Positions 1-8,371 of a stretch of 36,453 nucleotides of DNA are shown here, piece after piece. The position numbers were made by a program, and so were the translations under genes. Under the pieces are notes generated by a model, which saw only the letters and a list, made by a program, of their open reading frames with translations, was not told where the DNA came from and ran no database searches. Positions within the stretch are counted from its first letter, which is position 1. Each line of letters begins with the position of its first letter. This stretch comes from Steroidobacteraceae bacterium (GTDB taxonomy: Bacteria > Pseudomonadota > Gammaproteobacteria > Steroidobacterales > Steroidobacteraceae), in assembly GCA_016844605.1 (NCBI GenBank), contig JAENJD010000003.1, positions 1 through 36,453 on the forward strand, read 5' to 3'.

Positions 1-4
1 AAAG

Positions 5-81
5 TGGTAGCGGGGGCAGGATTTGAACCTGCGACCTTCGGGTTATGAGCCCGACGAGCTGCCAGACTGCTCCACCCCGCA
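5..81 (-). tRNA. initiator tRNA-fMet (anticodon CAT)
   Basis: This 77-nt tRNA has an encoded 3' CCA (5-7) and anticodon loop CTCATAA, giving anticodon CAT. It is the initiator and not the elongator. The anticodon stem has three consecutive G:C pairs (GGG/CCC), the D stem has the A11:T24 pair (GAGC/GCTC), and positions 1 and 72 do not pair. The 1:72 mismatch is U·U here, whereas E. coli has C·A. The acceptor is otherwise fully paired (GCGGGG with CCCCGC), as is the T stem (GCAGG/CCTGC). In related genomes this tRNA lies just upstream of rimP-nusA-infB, which would be beyond the left edge. It has its own promoter at 94-122. Confidence 0.97.
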
Positions 82-93
82 ACAGGGGCGCGC

Positions 94-122
94 ATTATAG
101 ACGTGGGTCCGGCTGTTTACAA
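94..122 (-). promoter_or_regulatory. sigma-70 promoter of tRNA-fMet
   Basis: Reading the minus strand, a -35 hexamer TTGTAA (122-117) is followed by a 17-bp spacer and a perfect -10 TATAAT (99-94). The mature tRNA begins 13 nt after the -10. The stretch between them is GC-rich (GCGCGCCCC), the kind of discriminator known from stringently controlled stable-RNA promoters; stringent control here is inference. A 16-bp palindrome covers the -35 (see 112-127). Confidence 0.75.
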
Positions 123-127
123 ACAGC
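112..127. repeat. perfect 16-bp palindrome over the -35 of the tRNA-fMet promoter
   Basis: GCTGTTTACAAACAGC is an inverted repeat with 7-bp arms (GCTGTTT/AAACAGC) around a 2-bp centre. It overlaps the TTGTAA -35 box of the tRNA-fMet promoter and lies 32 nt beyond the stop of the last small secreted-protein gene. It has no U tract, so it is a poor intrinsic terminator. Its position would suit an operator. The binding protein is unknown. Confidence 0.5.
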
Positions 128-158
128 GCGACGGACTGCTCAAAGAGCCGAAAGTACC

Positions 159-530
159 TCAGCGGTTGCCGCAAGCGGCTTCGTTCGAGCACGTGCGCAA
201 GGATCTCTCGACTTCCTGCCTGGCCGCCTCGTTTTCCGCCGCCTTTTGCACGAGCTGCTCTTCGGTAAAGCACCTCTCGCTGCCAAAGCGTGAGCCGCTG
301 ATCGTCTCCTTGCGGCAGTAGACCGTCTTGTCGCCCCGCGTCTTGGTCCTGAAGCCAGGCGGAATCTTGAATGGCTTGTCTTCCTTTACGTCCACCGCCG
401 CGTCCGCATCAGGCTTGACCGGCGCCGAATCGGCCATTGGGGTCTCATTGCCCGTAGCCTTATGGGATTCCTGTGCGAAGGCGGTAGTAGCTGCAAAAGT
501 GATCAGCAACATGAACATCCAGCTACGCAT
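159..530 (-). CDS. small secreted four-cysteine protein, copy 1
   Basis: I do not recognise a named family. The 123-aa product starts with a clear Sec signal peptide (hydrophobic residues 5-17, cleavage likely after AFA at 19). An Asp/Ala/Pro-rich linker (about 22-52) follows, then a compact domain with IPPGFRTKTRGD (56-67), YCRK (71-74), GSR (79-81) and cysteines 72, 87, 114 and 120. The C-terminal half is charged and probably helical (90-112), ending in RTCSN and CGN. The same domain occurs in the neighbour at 610-915 with all four cysteines aligned, so these are tandem duplicates. Even cysteine number and export suggest two disulfides in the periplasm (inference). ATG at 530 is preceded by GGAGAG at good spacing. 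Confidence 0.8.
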   Translation of the reverse strand: MRSWMFMLLITFAATTAFAQESHKATGNETPMADSAPVKPDADAAVDVKEDKPFKIPPGFRTKTRGDKTVYCRKETISGSRFGSERCFTEEQLVQKAAENEAARQEVERSLRTCSNEAACGNR

Positions 531-568
531 TCACTCTCTCCGGGCTTATTTCAGTAACCAACCGCAAC

Positions 569-577
569 ATTATCACA
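569..577 (-). promoter_or_regulatory. possible extended -10 promoter before small protein copy 1
   Basis: On the minus strand TGTGATAAT (577-569) matches the extended -10 pattern TG-n-GATAAT. It sits in the 79-bp gap between the two small genes, about 32 nt of leader before the ATG at 530. No good -35 is present (AATCTG at 17-bp spacing), which extended -10 promoters tolerate. The two genes may otherwise be cotranscribed. Confidence 0.35.
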
Positions 578-609
578 GTACCCGTCGCGGCCAGATTGGG
601 GCCGGCGGC

Positions 610-915
610 TCATAGATTTCCACAAGTAGCCGGGTTCGAACAAGTACGGCGTCGCCTTTCAAACTCTTGCCTCTGCTCCTCGTTACGCACCAGGAGATCG
701 TGGAGCTGCTCCTTGGTGTAGCAGGACTCGACAGGAAAGCGCGAGCCGATTTCAACGACCTTGCGGCAGTAATAAGTCTCGTCGCCACGCTTTCTGGTCT
801 TGTAGCCAGGGGGTGGTTTGTACTCCTTCGCCTCCGCCACCGGTTTCGCGCTTTCTTGCGCAATCGCGGGGACTGTCGCGAAGGCGATAAGAACTGCAAA
901 CATCAAGCTTCGCAT
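610..915 (-). CDS. small secreted four-cysteine protein, copy 2
   Basis: This 101-aa paralogue of the protein at 159-530 shares the signal peptide pattern MRSxMF...AQES and the domain PPGYKTRKRGD, YYCRK, GSRF, CYTKEQL, RQEFER, RTCSN, CGN. Cysteines 50, 65, 92 and 98 align with those of copy 1; the linker after the signal peptide is about 22 residues shorter. An in-frame GTG at 927 would add four residues, but its GGAG is better read as the ribosome binding site for the ATG at 915, and the shorter start aligns with copy 1. It begins 33 bp after nuoN ends, so it may be the tail of the nuo transcript. Function unknown; a periplasmic disulfide-bonded protein is inferred. Confidence 0.8.
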   Translation of the reverse strand: MRSLMFAVLIAFATVPAIAQESAKPVAEAKEYKPPPGYKTRKRGDETYYCRKVVEIGSRFPVESCYTKEQLHDLLVRNEEQRQEFERRRRTCSNPATCGNL

Positions 916-948
916 TGACCGCTCCACGCGCTGTCAGGAGATGAGCCA

Positions 949-2400
949 TTACGGTAGCACGTACCCACACAGGGAAATCAATAGGCCGGGGAAAAGGCCC
1001 AGGGCCAGTACCGCCAGGCCGTTGAGGCTCAAGACAAATCGGAACCCCCCACCTGCATCCAGCGCCTCGCGCCCCGATGCCTCATCGAAGTACATCAACT
1101 TGACGATACGCAAGTAGTAATAAGCGCCGATCACGGACAGCAGCACCGCGAGCGCTGCCAGCCAGGTGAAACCGACATTGAGGACCGCCGAGATGACCTG
1201 CACCTTGGCCCAGAAACCGACCGTCGGCGGCACCCCGGCCATGCCGAACATCAGGAGCAACATGACGAATGCGAACCAGGGGCTTTTCTGATTCAGGCCC
1301 TTATAGTCGTCGAGCCACTCGGCCTCGAATCCCTTGCGGGACATCAACAGCACGACGCCAAAGGCGCCGGTCGCCAGGATCACGTAGGTCAGCGTGTAGA
1401 ACATCGCGGCCCGGTAGCCGACAGCATTGCCCGCAAGCACACCGAGCAGGATGAATCCGACATGCGAAATCGTCGAATAGGCAAGCATGCGCTTGATGTT
1501 TGTCTGGGCGATCGCGACGACATTGCCGATTGCCATCGACAGCACGGCGAGCACAATCAGCATGTCCTGCCAGGCGTCCACTGCGCCGCCCAGGCCTTCC
1601 GCAAGCACGCGCATCGCCAGCGCAAATGACGCAATCTTTGGCGCCGAACCGATGAATAGCGTGACCGCAGTCGGCGACCCGTGATAGACGTCTGGCACCC
1701 ACATGTGGAATGGCACGGCGCCGAATTTGAATGCAACACCGACCACGATGAATGCGAGGGCCAGAAGCAGGCCGATACTGGATGCATCAGGCCCCTGCAC
1801 CGCAGCGCCAAGTTCATCCAACCGGATTGTCCCGGTCACCCCGTAGAGGATCGAGATTCCGTACAGCAGCGTCCCGGATGCGATTGCGCCAAGCACGAAG
1901 TACTTCATCGCGGCCTCGGCGGCAATGCCGTTTTCGCGATCGAATGCGACCATCGCGTAAAGCGACAACGACATGATCTCGATGCCCATGTAAAGCGTCA
2001 GCAGGCTTCCCGCCGACACGATGACCTGGATGCCAAGAACGGCAAACAATGCCAGCACGAAGTACTCGCCGCGCAACAGGCTGCGCCTGGCCATGTAATC
2101 GCGTGAATACAGCAGCGCGACCGCCGCGGCGCCATAGGCGAAAAGTTTCAGCACCGTTCCCATCGGATCGGCAACAAAATGCCCGTACAGCGCGACGGAC
2201 CGCTCGGGCACCGCGATCAGTGATGTCACCCAGGCGGCCCCGGCGAGCGCGGCGATTGATAACAAGAAAGTCCAGCCGCGCCGTTTCTCCGGCAGGAAGG
2301 TATCCACGAGCAGGATCACGCAGGCGGCGGCCGCAAGGAACACTTCCGCCGCGGCGGGCGTGAGCTCAGCGAGTGTCAGTACAGTTGCCATGCCATCCAT
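949..2400 (-). CDS. nuoN: NADH:quinone oxidoreductase subunit N
   Basis: NuoN is one of three antiporter-like membrane subunits of complex I that translocate protons across the inner membrane. The 483-aa product is almost entirely hydrophobic, with about 14 predicted helices. It carries the signature FKFGAVPFHMWVPDVYHG followed by SPTAVTLFIGSAPK, typical of the proton-translocation domain, and ends in a hydrophobic helix. Length is normal for the family. It is the last nuo gene, starting 10 bp after nuoM stops. ATG at 2400 is taken as start; a second ATG at 2391 (MATVLTL) is also possible and neither has an ideal ribosome binding site. Confidence 0.97.
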   Translation of the reverse strand: MDGMATVLTLAELTPAAAEVFLAAAACVILLVDTFLPEKRRGWTFLLSIAALAGAAWVTSLIAVPERSVALYGHFVADPMGTVLKLFAYGAAAVALLYSRDYMARRSLLRGEYFVLALFAVLGIQVIVSAGSLLTLYMGIEIMSLSLYAMVAFDRENGIAAEAAMKYFVLGAIASGTLLYGISILYGVTGTIRLDELGAAVQGPDASSIGLLLALAFIVVGVAFKFGAVPFHMWVPDVYHGSPTAVTLFIGSAPKIASFALAMRVLAEGLGGAVDAWQDMLIVLAVLSMAIGNVVAIAQTNIKRMLAYSTISHVGFILLGVLAGNAVGYRAAMFYTLTYVILATGAFGVVLLMSRKGFEAEWLDDYKGLNQKSPWFAFVMLLLMFGMAGVPPTVGFWAKVQVISAVLNVGFTWLAALAVLLSVIGAYYYLRIVKLMYFDEASGREALDAGGGFRFVLSLNGLAVLALGLFPGLLISLCGYVLP

Positions 2401-2410
2401 TACCCGCGCC

Positions 2411-3931
2411 TCAAAGCTTGCTGACCATCATCTGCTGCACCAGCCACTCGAGTGTCGGCCGCATGACATCCAGGAGCGGCGCCGGCCACACGCCGACCAG
2501 CAGCACGGCCGCCGCGAGGATCGCGAGCACCAGGAACTCGCGCGCATTGAGATCCTTCAGCGAGGCAACGCCGTCATTGCCAACATCGCCCCAGATCACT
2601 CGCTTGACCAGCCACAGCGTGTAGGCCGCACCCAGGATCAAGATCAGCGCCGCGACAAATGCAAACCAGAAATTCGCCTTGAAACTCGCGATGATCACCA
2701 GGAACTCGCCGACGAAGCCAGAGGTGCCGGGAAGTCCCGCGTTGGCCATCGCAAACAGCACCGCGAAGAAAGCGAAGACCGGCATCGTGTTGACGACACC
2801 ACCATAGGCGCTGATGTCGCGCGTATGCAGGCGGTCGTACAGGACGCCGACGCAGAGGAACAGGGCACCCGAGACCAGCCCGTGCGAGATCATCTGTACC
2901 ATCGCACCGTCCAGACCCATTTCCGCGCCTGAAACGGAGCCGGTGTGCGACAGGATGTCGTAGGCAATGAAGGATCCGAGCGTGACGAAGCCCATGTGGG
3001 CAATCGACGAATAGGCGATCAGTTTCTTCATGTCACGCTGCACGAGCGCGACGAAGCCGATATAGGCGATCGCGATCAGCGACAGCGTAATCACCAGCCA
3101 GTCGAGCTCGCGGCTCGCGTCCGGAGTAATCGGCAGGCTGAAGCGCAGGAAGCCATAGCCACCCATCTTCAGCATGATCGCGGCCAGCACGACGGAGCCT
3201 CCGGTCGGAGCCTCGACGTGCGCATCCGGCAGCCAGGTGTGCACCGGCCACATCGGGATCTTGACCGCGAACGCCGCAAAGAATGCCAGGAAGATCAACA
3301 GCTGTTCGGTCATGCCCAGCGGCAGGCGGTGCATCGCCGCGATTTCGTAGCTGCCACCCTGCAGATACAGATAGATCAATGCGACCAGCATCAACACCGA
3401 GCCCAGGAACGTGAACAGGAAGAACTTGATGGTCGCGTAGACCCGGCGCACGCCCCCCCAGATGCCGATGATCAGGAACATCGGTATCAGCATTGCTTCC
3501 CAGAACACGTAAAACAGCAGTGCATCAGCAGCTGAAAACACGCCGATCATCAGCCCTTCCATGATCAGGAAGGCTGCGAAATACTGGCCTGGCCGCTTTT
3601 CGATCGTGGTCCAGGCAGCGACAATGACGAGCGGCGTCATGAATGCGGTCAACACGATCAGCGGCAATGCGATGCCGTCGATGCCCAGGTGATACCAGGC
3701 ATTCAGCGGGGCAATCCACGGCGCATCCTCGACGAATTGCAGCGCCGATGTCGTGATGTCGAAGTGATGCCACAGCGGCACGCACAAGGCGAGGGTCCCG
3801 ACCGAGGCCAGCAGCGCGATCCAGCGGGCCACGGCGATGCGCCGCTCGCCGAGTAGCAGCACGGCGGCACCGCCCGCAATCGGCAGCCAGATCAGCCAGC
3901 TCAGCAGGTGGTCGGTCGGCACCACGTTCAT
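2411..3931 (-). CDS. nuoM: NADH:quinone oxidoreductase subunit M
   Basis: NuoM is an antiporter-like proton-pumping subunit of the complex I membrane arm. The 506-aa product has many transmembrane helices. It shows the helix-5 motif LFYVFWEAMLIPMFLIIG with the conserved functional glutamate, and VHTWLPDAHVEAPTGGSVVLA followed by LKMGGYG, diagnostic of NuoM. Its ATG overlaps the nuoL stop by 4 nt (ATGA, 3928-3931), so the two are translationally coupled. Length matches the family (about 500 aa). Confidence 0.98.
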   Translation of the reverse strand: MNVVPTDHLLSWLIWLPIAGGAAVLLLGERRIAVARWIALLASVGTLALCVPLWHHFDITTSALQFVEDAPWIAPLNAWYHLGIDGIALPLIVLTAFMTPLVIVAAWTTIEKRPGQYFAAFLIMEGLMIGVFSAADALLFYVFWEAMLIPMFLIIGIWGGVRRVYATIKFFLFTFLGSVLMLVALIYLYLQGGSYEIAAMHRLPLGMTEQLLIFLAFFAAFAVKIPMWPVHTWLPDAHVEAPTGGSVVLAAIMLKMGGYGFLRFSLPITPDASRELDWLVITLSLIAIAYIGFVALVQRDMKKLIAYSSIAHMGFVTLGSFIAYDILSHTGSVSGAEMGLDGAMVQMISHGLVSGALFLCVGVLYDRLHTRDISAYGGVVNTMPVFAFFAVLFAMANAGLPGTSGFVGEFLVIIASFKANFWFAFVAALILILGAAYTLWLVKRVIWGDVGNDGVASLKDLNAREFLVLAILAAAVLLVGVWPAPLLDVMRPTLEWLVQQMMVSKL

Positions 3932-5883
3932 GATTTCAGCAACATCCAGCCGAGCAGCAGCGACAGGCCGATGATCATTGCGAATGCGTAGTGGTACAGG
4001 TAACCGGTCTGCACGTGGCGGACCAGCGCGGCGATGGCGCCAATTGCACGCGCCGTGCCATTCACCAGCACGCCGTCGATCGCGGCCTCGTCGCCGCGCT
4101 TCCAGAGGCCGGTGCCGAAACTCCGTGCACCGGCGGCCACGACATTCTCATTGAACCAGTCGAAATAATACTTGTTGACCAGCAACCGGTAGAGCCGCGC
4201 GTAGCGCGTACTGATCACCTCCGGGAGATCCGGACGCTTCAGGTACAGGTACCAGGCCGTAACGATTCCCGCGAATGCGAAATAGAGTGCCGGTGAAGCA
4301 AAGGCATGAGCAAGGAATTCCGCGGGGCCATGAAACTCCTCGCCAATGATCGACGCCGGTATGTGGGCCCCCTGCGAGATCGATCCGGCGAAGAAATCTC
4401 CGAACACGACGGGTCCGACCGTCAACCATCCGATGAAGACCGAAGGTATCGCGAGCGCGATGAGCGGCAGCGTTACGACCCATGGACTCTCGTGCAGCTG
4501 CTCGCGCGTGTGCTCGTCCATGCGCTCGCGGCCGTGGAATGTCATGAATACGAGGCGGAAACTGTAAAGCGCGGTCACGAACACGCCGAGCAGAACGCAC
4601 CAATAGGCGTAACTTGACCCTTCGATCTCGGAGTGCTTCACGGCATCGATGATGATGTCCTTCGAGAAGAACCCGGACAGCCCGGGAAACCCGATCAAAG
4701 CCAGCGAGCCGATCAGGCAGGTCCAGTAGGTGATCGGCATATAGCGTCGCAGCCCGCCCATGCGGCGCATGTCCTGCTCATGATGCATCGCGATGATCAC
4801 GGAGCCCGCCGCCAGGAACAGCAGGGCTTTGAAGAAGGCATGCGTCATGAGATGAAAGATGCCGGCGCCATAAGCGCCCGCGCCCAGCGCGACGGTCATG
4901 TACCCGAGTTGCGACAACGTCGAATAGGCGATCACCCGCTTGATGTCGTTGTTGACAACACCCAGGAATCCCATGAACAGTGCCGTTGTCGCACCGATCA
5001 CGATCATGAAATGCAGCGCGTCCTTCGACAGTTCGAACAATGGCGACATGCGCGCCACCATGAATATGCCGGCCGTCACCATGGTTGCCGCGTGGATCAG
5101 CGCGGAGATCGGCGTGGGGCCTTCCATCGAGTCGGGCAGCCAGACATGCAGCGGCACCTGCGCGGACTTGCCCATCGCACCGAGGAAAAGCGAGACGCAG
5201 ATCAGCGTGATCGGCTTGGATGGCTCACCCGGCGTCAGGAAGATTTCCAGGCCGAGCATGCTCGGAGCGCGCTCGAATACCTCGACGTAATTCAGGCTAC
5301 CGGTGTAATAGACAACCGCTGCGATTCCCATGATGAAGCCGAAGTCGCCGATCCGGTTGACGAGGAAGGCCTTGAGGCTGGCGAAGATCGCGGTCGGTCG
5401 CTTGAACCAGAATCCAATCAGCAGGTAGGACACCAGGCCAACCGCTTCCCAGCCGAAGAACAACTGCAGGAAATTGTTCGACATCACGAGCATCAGCATC
5501 GAGAACGTGAATAGCGAGATGTACGCAAAGAACCGCTGGTAACCGGGATCGTCCTTCATGTATCCGATCGTGTAGACGTGCACGACCAGCGAGACGAAGC
5601 TGACGACTGTCATCATTAACGCAGTCAGGTGGTCGATCAGGAAACCGACTTCCATCCGGATGCCGTCGCTGACCGCCCAGGTGTAGACGGCCTCGTTGAA
5701 TACCGGTGCTCCATCCACCATCTGCTTCAGGATCCAGCCAGAGGCGGCGAATGAGACGGCGACGCCGCCGGTGCAAAGCCAGTGAGATCCCGAACGGCCG
5801 ACGTAGCGGCCGCCCAGGCCCGCCACCACCGCGGCAATCAGCGGCGCAAGGACGATCAGCAGGCAGAGTTGATGCATCGACAT
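3928..5883 (-). CDS. nuoL: NADH:quinone oxidoreductase subunit L
   Basis: NuoL is the distal antiporter-like subunit of complex I, carrying the long lateral helix that runs along the membrane arm. The 651-aa product shows FFGWEAVGLVSYLLIGFW, VWLPDSMEGPTPISALIHAA and IAYSTLSQLGYM, all characteristic. The C-terminal region (about 520-651) holds the lateral helix and a final hydrophobic anchor. The open frame extends upstream to 6090, but that part is antisense-like, Arg/His-rich and overlaps nuoK. The ATG at 5883 has AGGG 8-10 nt upstream, sits 2 bp after the nuoK stop and gives the normal NuoL N-terminus. An in-frame ATG at 5877 is an alternative. Confidence 0.97.
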   Translation of the reverse strand: MSMHQLCLLIVLAPLIAAVVAGLGGRYVGRSGSHWLCTGGVAVSFAASGWILKQMVDGAPVFNEAVYTWAVSDGIRMEVGFLIDHLTALMMTVVSFVSLVVHVYTIGYMKDDPGYQRFFAYISLFTFSMLMLVMSNNFLQLFFGWEAVGLVSYLLIGFWFKRPTAIFASLKAFLVNRIGDFGFIMGIAAVVYYTGSLNYVEVFERAPSMLGLEIFLTPGEPSKPITLICVSLFLGAMGKSAQVPLHVWLPDSMEGPTPISALIHAATMVTAGIFMVARMSPLFELSKDALHFMIVIGATTALFMGFLGVVNNDIKRVIAYSTLSQLGYMTVALGAGAYGAGIFHLMTHAFFKALLFLAAGSVIIAMHHEQDMRRMGGLRRYMPITYWTCLIGSLALIGFPGLSGFFSKDIIIDAVKHSEIEGSSYAYWCVLLGVFVTALYSFRLVFMTFHGRERMDEHTREQLHESPWVVTLPLIALAIPSVFIGWLTVGPVVFGDFFAGSISQGAHIPASIIGEEFHGPAEFLAHAFASPALYFAFAGIVTAWYLYLKRPDLPEVISTRYARLYRLLVNKYYFDWFNENVVAAGARSFGTGLWKRGDEAAIDGVLVNGTARAIGAIAALVRHVQTGYLYHYAFAMIIGLSLLLGWMLLKS

Positions 5884-5885
5884 CG

Positions 5886-6191
5886 TCAGCCCTTCATCGC
5901 GTCGAGTTCCTCGACGTTGATGCTCTGCCGCTGCCGGAACAGCACGACCAGAATGGCAAGTCCAATGGCCGCCTCGGCCGCCGCAACCGTCAGGATGAAG
6001 AACACGAATATCTGGCCGTCGAGCAGCCCGCGGAAGCGCGAGAACGCAACGAAATTGAAATTGACGGCCAGCAACATCAGCTCGATGCACATCAGCAACA
6101 GGATGACATTCTTGCGATTCAGGAAAATGCCGGCGACGGCAATCGCGAACAGGATACCGGCCAGCATCAGGTAGTGCGTCAGTGTGATCAC
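5886..6191 (-). CDS. nuoK: NADH:quinone oxidoreductase subunit K
   Basis: NuoK is a small membrane subunit of complex I, related to MrpC. The 101-aa product forms three helices and contains the two membrane-buried glutamates needed for proton transfer, E37 in [10 protein letters not shown] and E73 in [11 protein letters not shown]. Start is a GTG at 6191 that overlaps the nuoJ stop by 4 nt (GTGA, 6188-6191). The longer open frame upstream is out of keeping with the family and lies antiparallel to nuoJ coding sense in another frame. Length matches E. coli NuoK (100 aa). Confidence 0.96.
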   Translation of the reverse strand: MITLTHYLMLAGILFAIAVAGIFLNRKNVILLLMCIELMLLAVNFNFVAFSRFRGLLDGQIFVFFILTVAAAEAAIGLAILVVLFRQRQSINVEELDAMKG

Positions 6192-6790
6192 GGCTCGCGT
6201 TCCGTGGCCATCTTCACGATGCGCACGCGATCCTTGGCCCGGACCGAGACCTGGTGCGCGACGTCCTGCACCTTCTGACCGGGACGTTTGCGCATCGTCA
6301 GCGCAATCGCCGCGATGATCGCGATCAGCAGAACGATCGCGGCGAGCTGGAACGGGTATACGTACTCGGTGTAGAGAACCGCGCCGATCTGCGCGGTGTT
6401 GCTGTAATTCTCCGGCAGCGGCGCGGTGCCGCCGGTCACTTCGATACCGAGACGCCGGACCCACAGCACGTAGTACAACTCGACGATCACGATCAGCGCG
6501 ATCAGGACGCCCAGCGGTGCATTGCGTGCGAACCCCTCGCGAAGCTTCTCGATATTGATGTCGAGCATCATCACGACGAACAGGAACAGCACCATCACGG
6601 CGCCCACGTACACGAGTACCAGGACCAGAGCCAGGAACTCCGCCTCGATTAGCAGCCACAGCACCGCCGCGTTGAAGAAGCACAGCACCAGGAACAGCAC
6701 GGAGTGGACCGGGTTGCGCGACAGGATCACGCCGAGTGCCGCGCCGATCAGTACGGCGGCAAATGAATAGAAGAGGATGGTAACCAGCAT
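6188..6790 (-). CDS. nuoJ: NADH:quinone oxidoreductase subunit J
   Basis: NuoJ is a membrane subunit of complex I (ND6 homologue) whose third helix takes part in coupling quinone reduction to proton pumping. The 200-aa product has five hydrophobic segments. It includes [22 protein letters not shown] and [26 protein letters not shown], the conserved Y-V-G-A-V-MVLF helix. The soluble C-terminal tail (about 170-200) is basic. It starts 6 bp after the nuoI stop, with GGTGAG just upstream of the ATG. Confidence 0.97.
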   Translation of the reverse strand: MLVTILFYSFAAVLIGAALGVILSRNPVHSVLFLVLCFFNAAVLWLLIEAEFLALVLVLVYVGAVMVLFLFVVMMLDINIEKLREGFARNAPLGVLIALIVIVELYYVLWVRRLGIEVTGGTAPLPENYSNTAQIGAVLYTEYVYPFQLAAIVLLIAIIAAIALTMRKRPGQKVQDVAHQVSVRAKDRVRIVKMATEREP

Positions 6791-6796
6791 CTCAGC

Positions 6797-7285
6797 TCAC
6801 CGATACTTTGAATCCGCAGCCTTGTCCGCCGCGATCGTCGCCTCGTAGCGGTCGCCGATCGCGAGCAGCTTGTCCTTGGTCATGATGTTCTCGCCACGGT
6901 TCTCCATGTGGTACTCGTGAATCCGCGTCTCGACAATCGCGTCGACCGGGCAGGCCTCCTCGCAGAAGCCGCAATAGATGCACTTGAACAAGTCGATGTC
7001 GTAACGCGTCGTGCGCCTGGTGCCGTCCGCGCCGACATCGGACTCGATCGTGATCGCGAGCGCCGGGCACACCGCCTCGCAGAGCTTGCAGGCGATGCAA
7101 CGTTCCTCGCCGTTCGGGTAGCGCCGCAGTGCGTGCAGGCCGCGAAAGCGCGGCGACTGCGGCGTCTTCTCTTCGGGGTAATTCAGCGTGATCTTGCGTC
7201 GGAACAGGTTGCGCAGCGTCACCGACAACCCCATCAGCAATTCTGTCAGGAAAAAAGTGCGCAGGATTGAACGGATGCGATTCAT
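6797..7285 (-). CDS. nuoI: NADH:quinone oxidoreductase subunit I (2 x 4Fe-4S ferredoxin)
   Basis: NuoI is the TYKY-type subunit that carries clusters N6a and N6b between NuoG and NuoB in complex I. In this 162-aa protein the two 4Fe-4S motifs are intact: [12 protein letters not shown] (Cys63, 66, 69, 73) and [12 protein letters not shown] (Cys102, 105, 108, 112). The N-terminus (about 8-28) is an amphipathic helix that contacts the membrane arm. AAGG lies 5 nt before the ATG. It begins 7 bp after nuoH ends. Confidence 0.98.
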   Translation of the reverse strand: MNRIRSILRTFFLTELLMGLSVTLRNLFRRKITLNYPEEKTPQSPRFRGLHALRRYPNGEERCIACKLCEAVCPALAITIESDVGADGTRRTTRYDIDLFKCIYCGFCEEACPVDAIVETRIHEYHMENRGENIMTKDKLLAIGDRYEATIAADKAADSKYR

Positions 7286-7292
7286 GGCTGCC

Positions 7293-8366
7293 TTAGTTCG
7301 CCCATGGCCCGACGTGCAACCAGGCCAACACGGATTCGACCCCGATCCAGACCAGTGTCACCGGAATCAGCACCTTCCATCCGAGCCGCATGATCTGGTC
7401 GTAGCGGTAGCGCGGAAAAGTTGCACGTACCCATAGGAACACAAACAGGAAGAAACAGATCTTCAGGAACAGCCAGAAGAAGCCGGGCTGCGCGACGAAC
7501 CAATCGTCCGGGACGTAACCCTGTAAAGGAGACAGCCAGCCGCCGAAGAAGAACACCGAGCACAGCGCGGAGACCAGAATCATGTTCGCGTACTCGGGAA
7601 GCGCAAACAGCGTGGCGAACGTGGCGCCGGAGTACTCGACATGGAAACCTGCGACGATCTCGGACTCGCCCTCGGCGACGTCGAATGGCGCACGGTTGGT
7701 CTCGGCGAGGCCCGAGACGAAATAAACGATGAATAGCGGGAACAGCCAGAACCAGTTCCAGCTCGCGACTCCACCCTGCTGGGCGCGCACGATGTCGCCG
7801 AGATTGAGGCTTCCGGCCGCCATCAGTACGCCGACCAGCGCGAAGCCCATCGCGATTTCGTAAGCGACCATCTGGGCAGCCGAGCGCATGGCGCCCAGGA
7901 ACGCGTACTTGGAGTTGCTGGCCCAGCCCGCCAGGATCACGCCATAAACGCCCAGCGAGGTCAGCGCCAGGACGTAAAGCAACCCGGCATTGACGTCGGC
8001 CAGCACGAACTCCGGCGCAAATGGCATGACGGCCCAGGCCGCGAGCGCCGGAACCAGCACGATCAGCGGCGCCAGCAGGAACAGCAGTCGCGATGAGGCC
8101 GAAGGAATGATGATTTCCTTGAGCAGCAGCTTGACGACATCGGCGAAGGGCTGCGCCCAACCGCGCAGCAGTCTCAAGTTGAGGAAGGTGACGCGATTCG
8201 GACCGAGGCGCAGCTGCATGTAGCCGATCACTTTGCGTTCGGCCAGCGTCAGCAGCGCCACCGCGATGATGACTGTCAGCATCACCGCGACGATCTGCAT
8301 GGTCACGATGATCAGTGATTGCAGATCCGGCGGTATCGCATTCCACGTTGTGACGAACTTCTCCAT
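7293..8366 (-). CDS. nuoH: NADH:quinone oxidoreductase subunit H
   Basis: NuoH is the ND1-like membrane subunit that forms much of the quinone chamber at the junction of the peripheral and membrane arms. The 357-aa product has eight or more helices. It contains [19 protein letters not shown] (helix 1-2 loop), the acidic loop segment [28 protein letters not shown], and a C-terminal [20 protein letters not shown]. These match the family closely. It starts 5 bp after nuoG stops. Confidence 0.98.
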   Translation of the reverse strand: MEKFVTTWNAIPPDLQSLIIVTMQIVAVMLTVIIAVALLTLAERKVIGYMQLRLGPNRVTFLNLRLLRGWAQPFADVVKLLLKEIIIPSASSRLLFLLAPLIVLVPALAAWAVMPFAPEFVLADVNAGLLYVLALTSLGVYGVILAGWASNSKYAFLGAMRSAAQMVAYEIAMGFALVGVLMAAGSLNLGDIVRAQQGGVASWNWFWLFPLFIVYFVSGLAETNRAPFDVAEGESEIVAGFHVEYSGATFATLFALPEYANMILVSALCSVFFFGGWLSPLQGYVPDDWFVAQPGFFWLFLKICFFLFVFLWVRATFPRYRYDQIMRLGWKVLIPVTLVWIGVESVLAWLHVGPWAN

Positions 8367-8371
8367 GCTGC

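Noticed and set aside
4633-5514. 293-codon plus-strand open frame opposite nuoL
   Set aside because: His/Asp/Gln/Arg-rich antisense composition over a clear nuoL coding sequence.
5884-6090. N-terminal extension of nuoL
   Set aside because: It would overlap nuoK entirely in this part and lacks homology; the ATG at 5883 has a ribosome binding site and gives the normal start.
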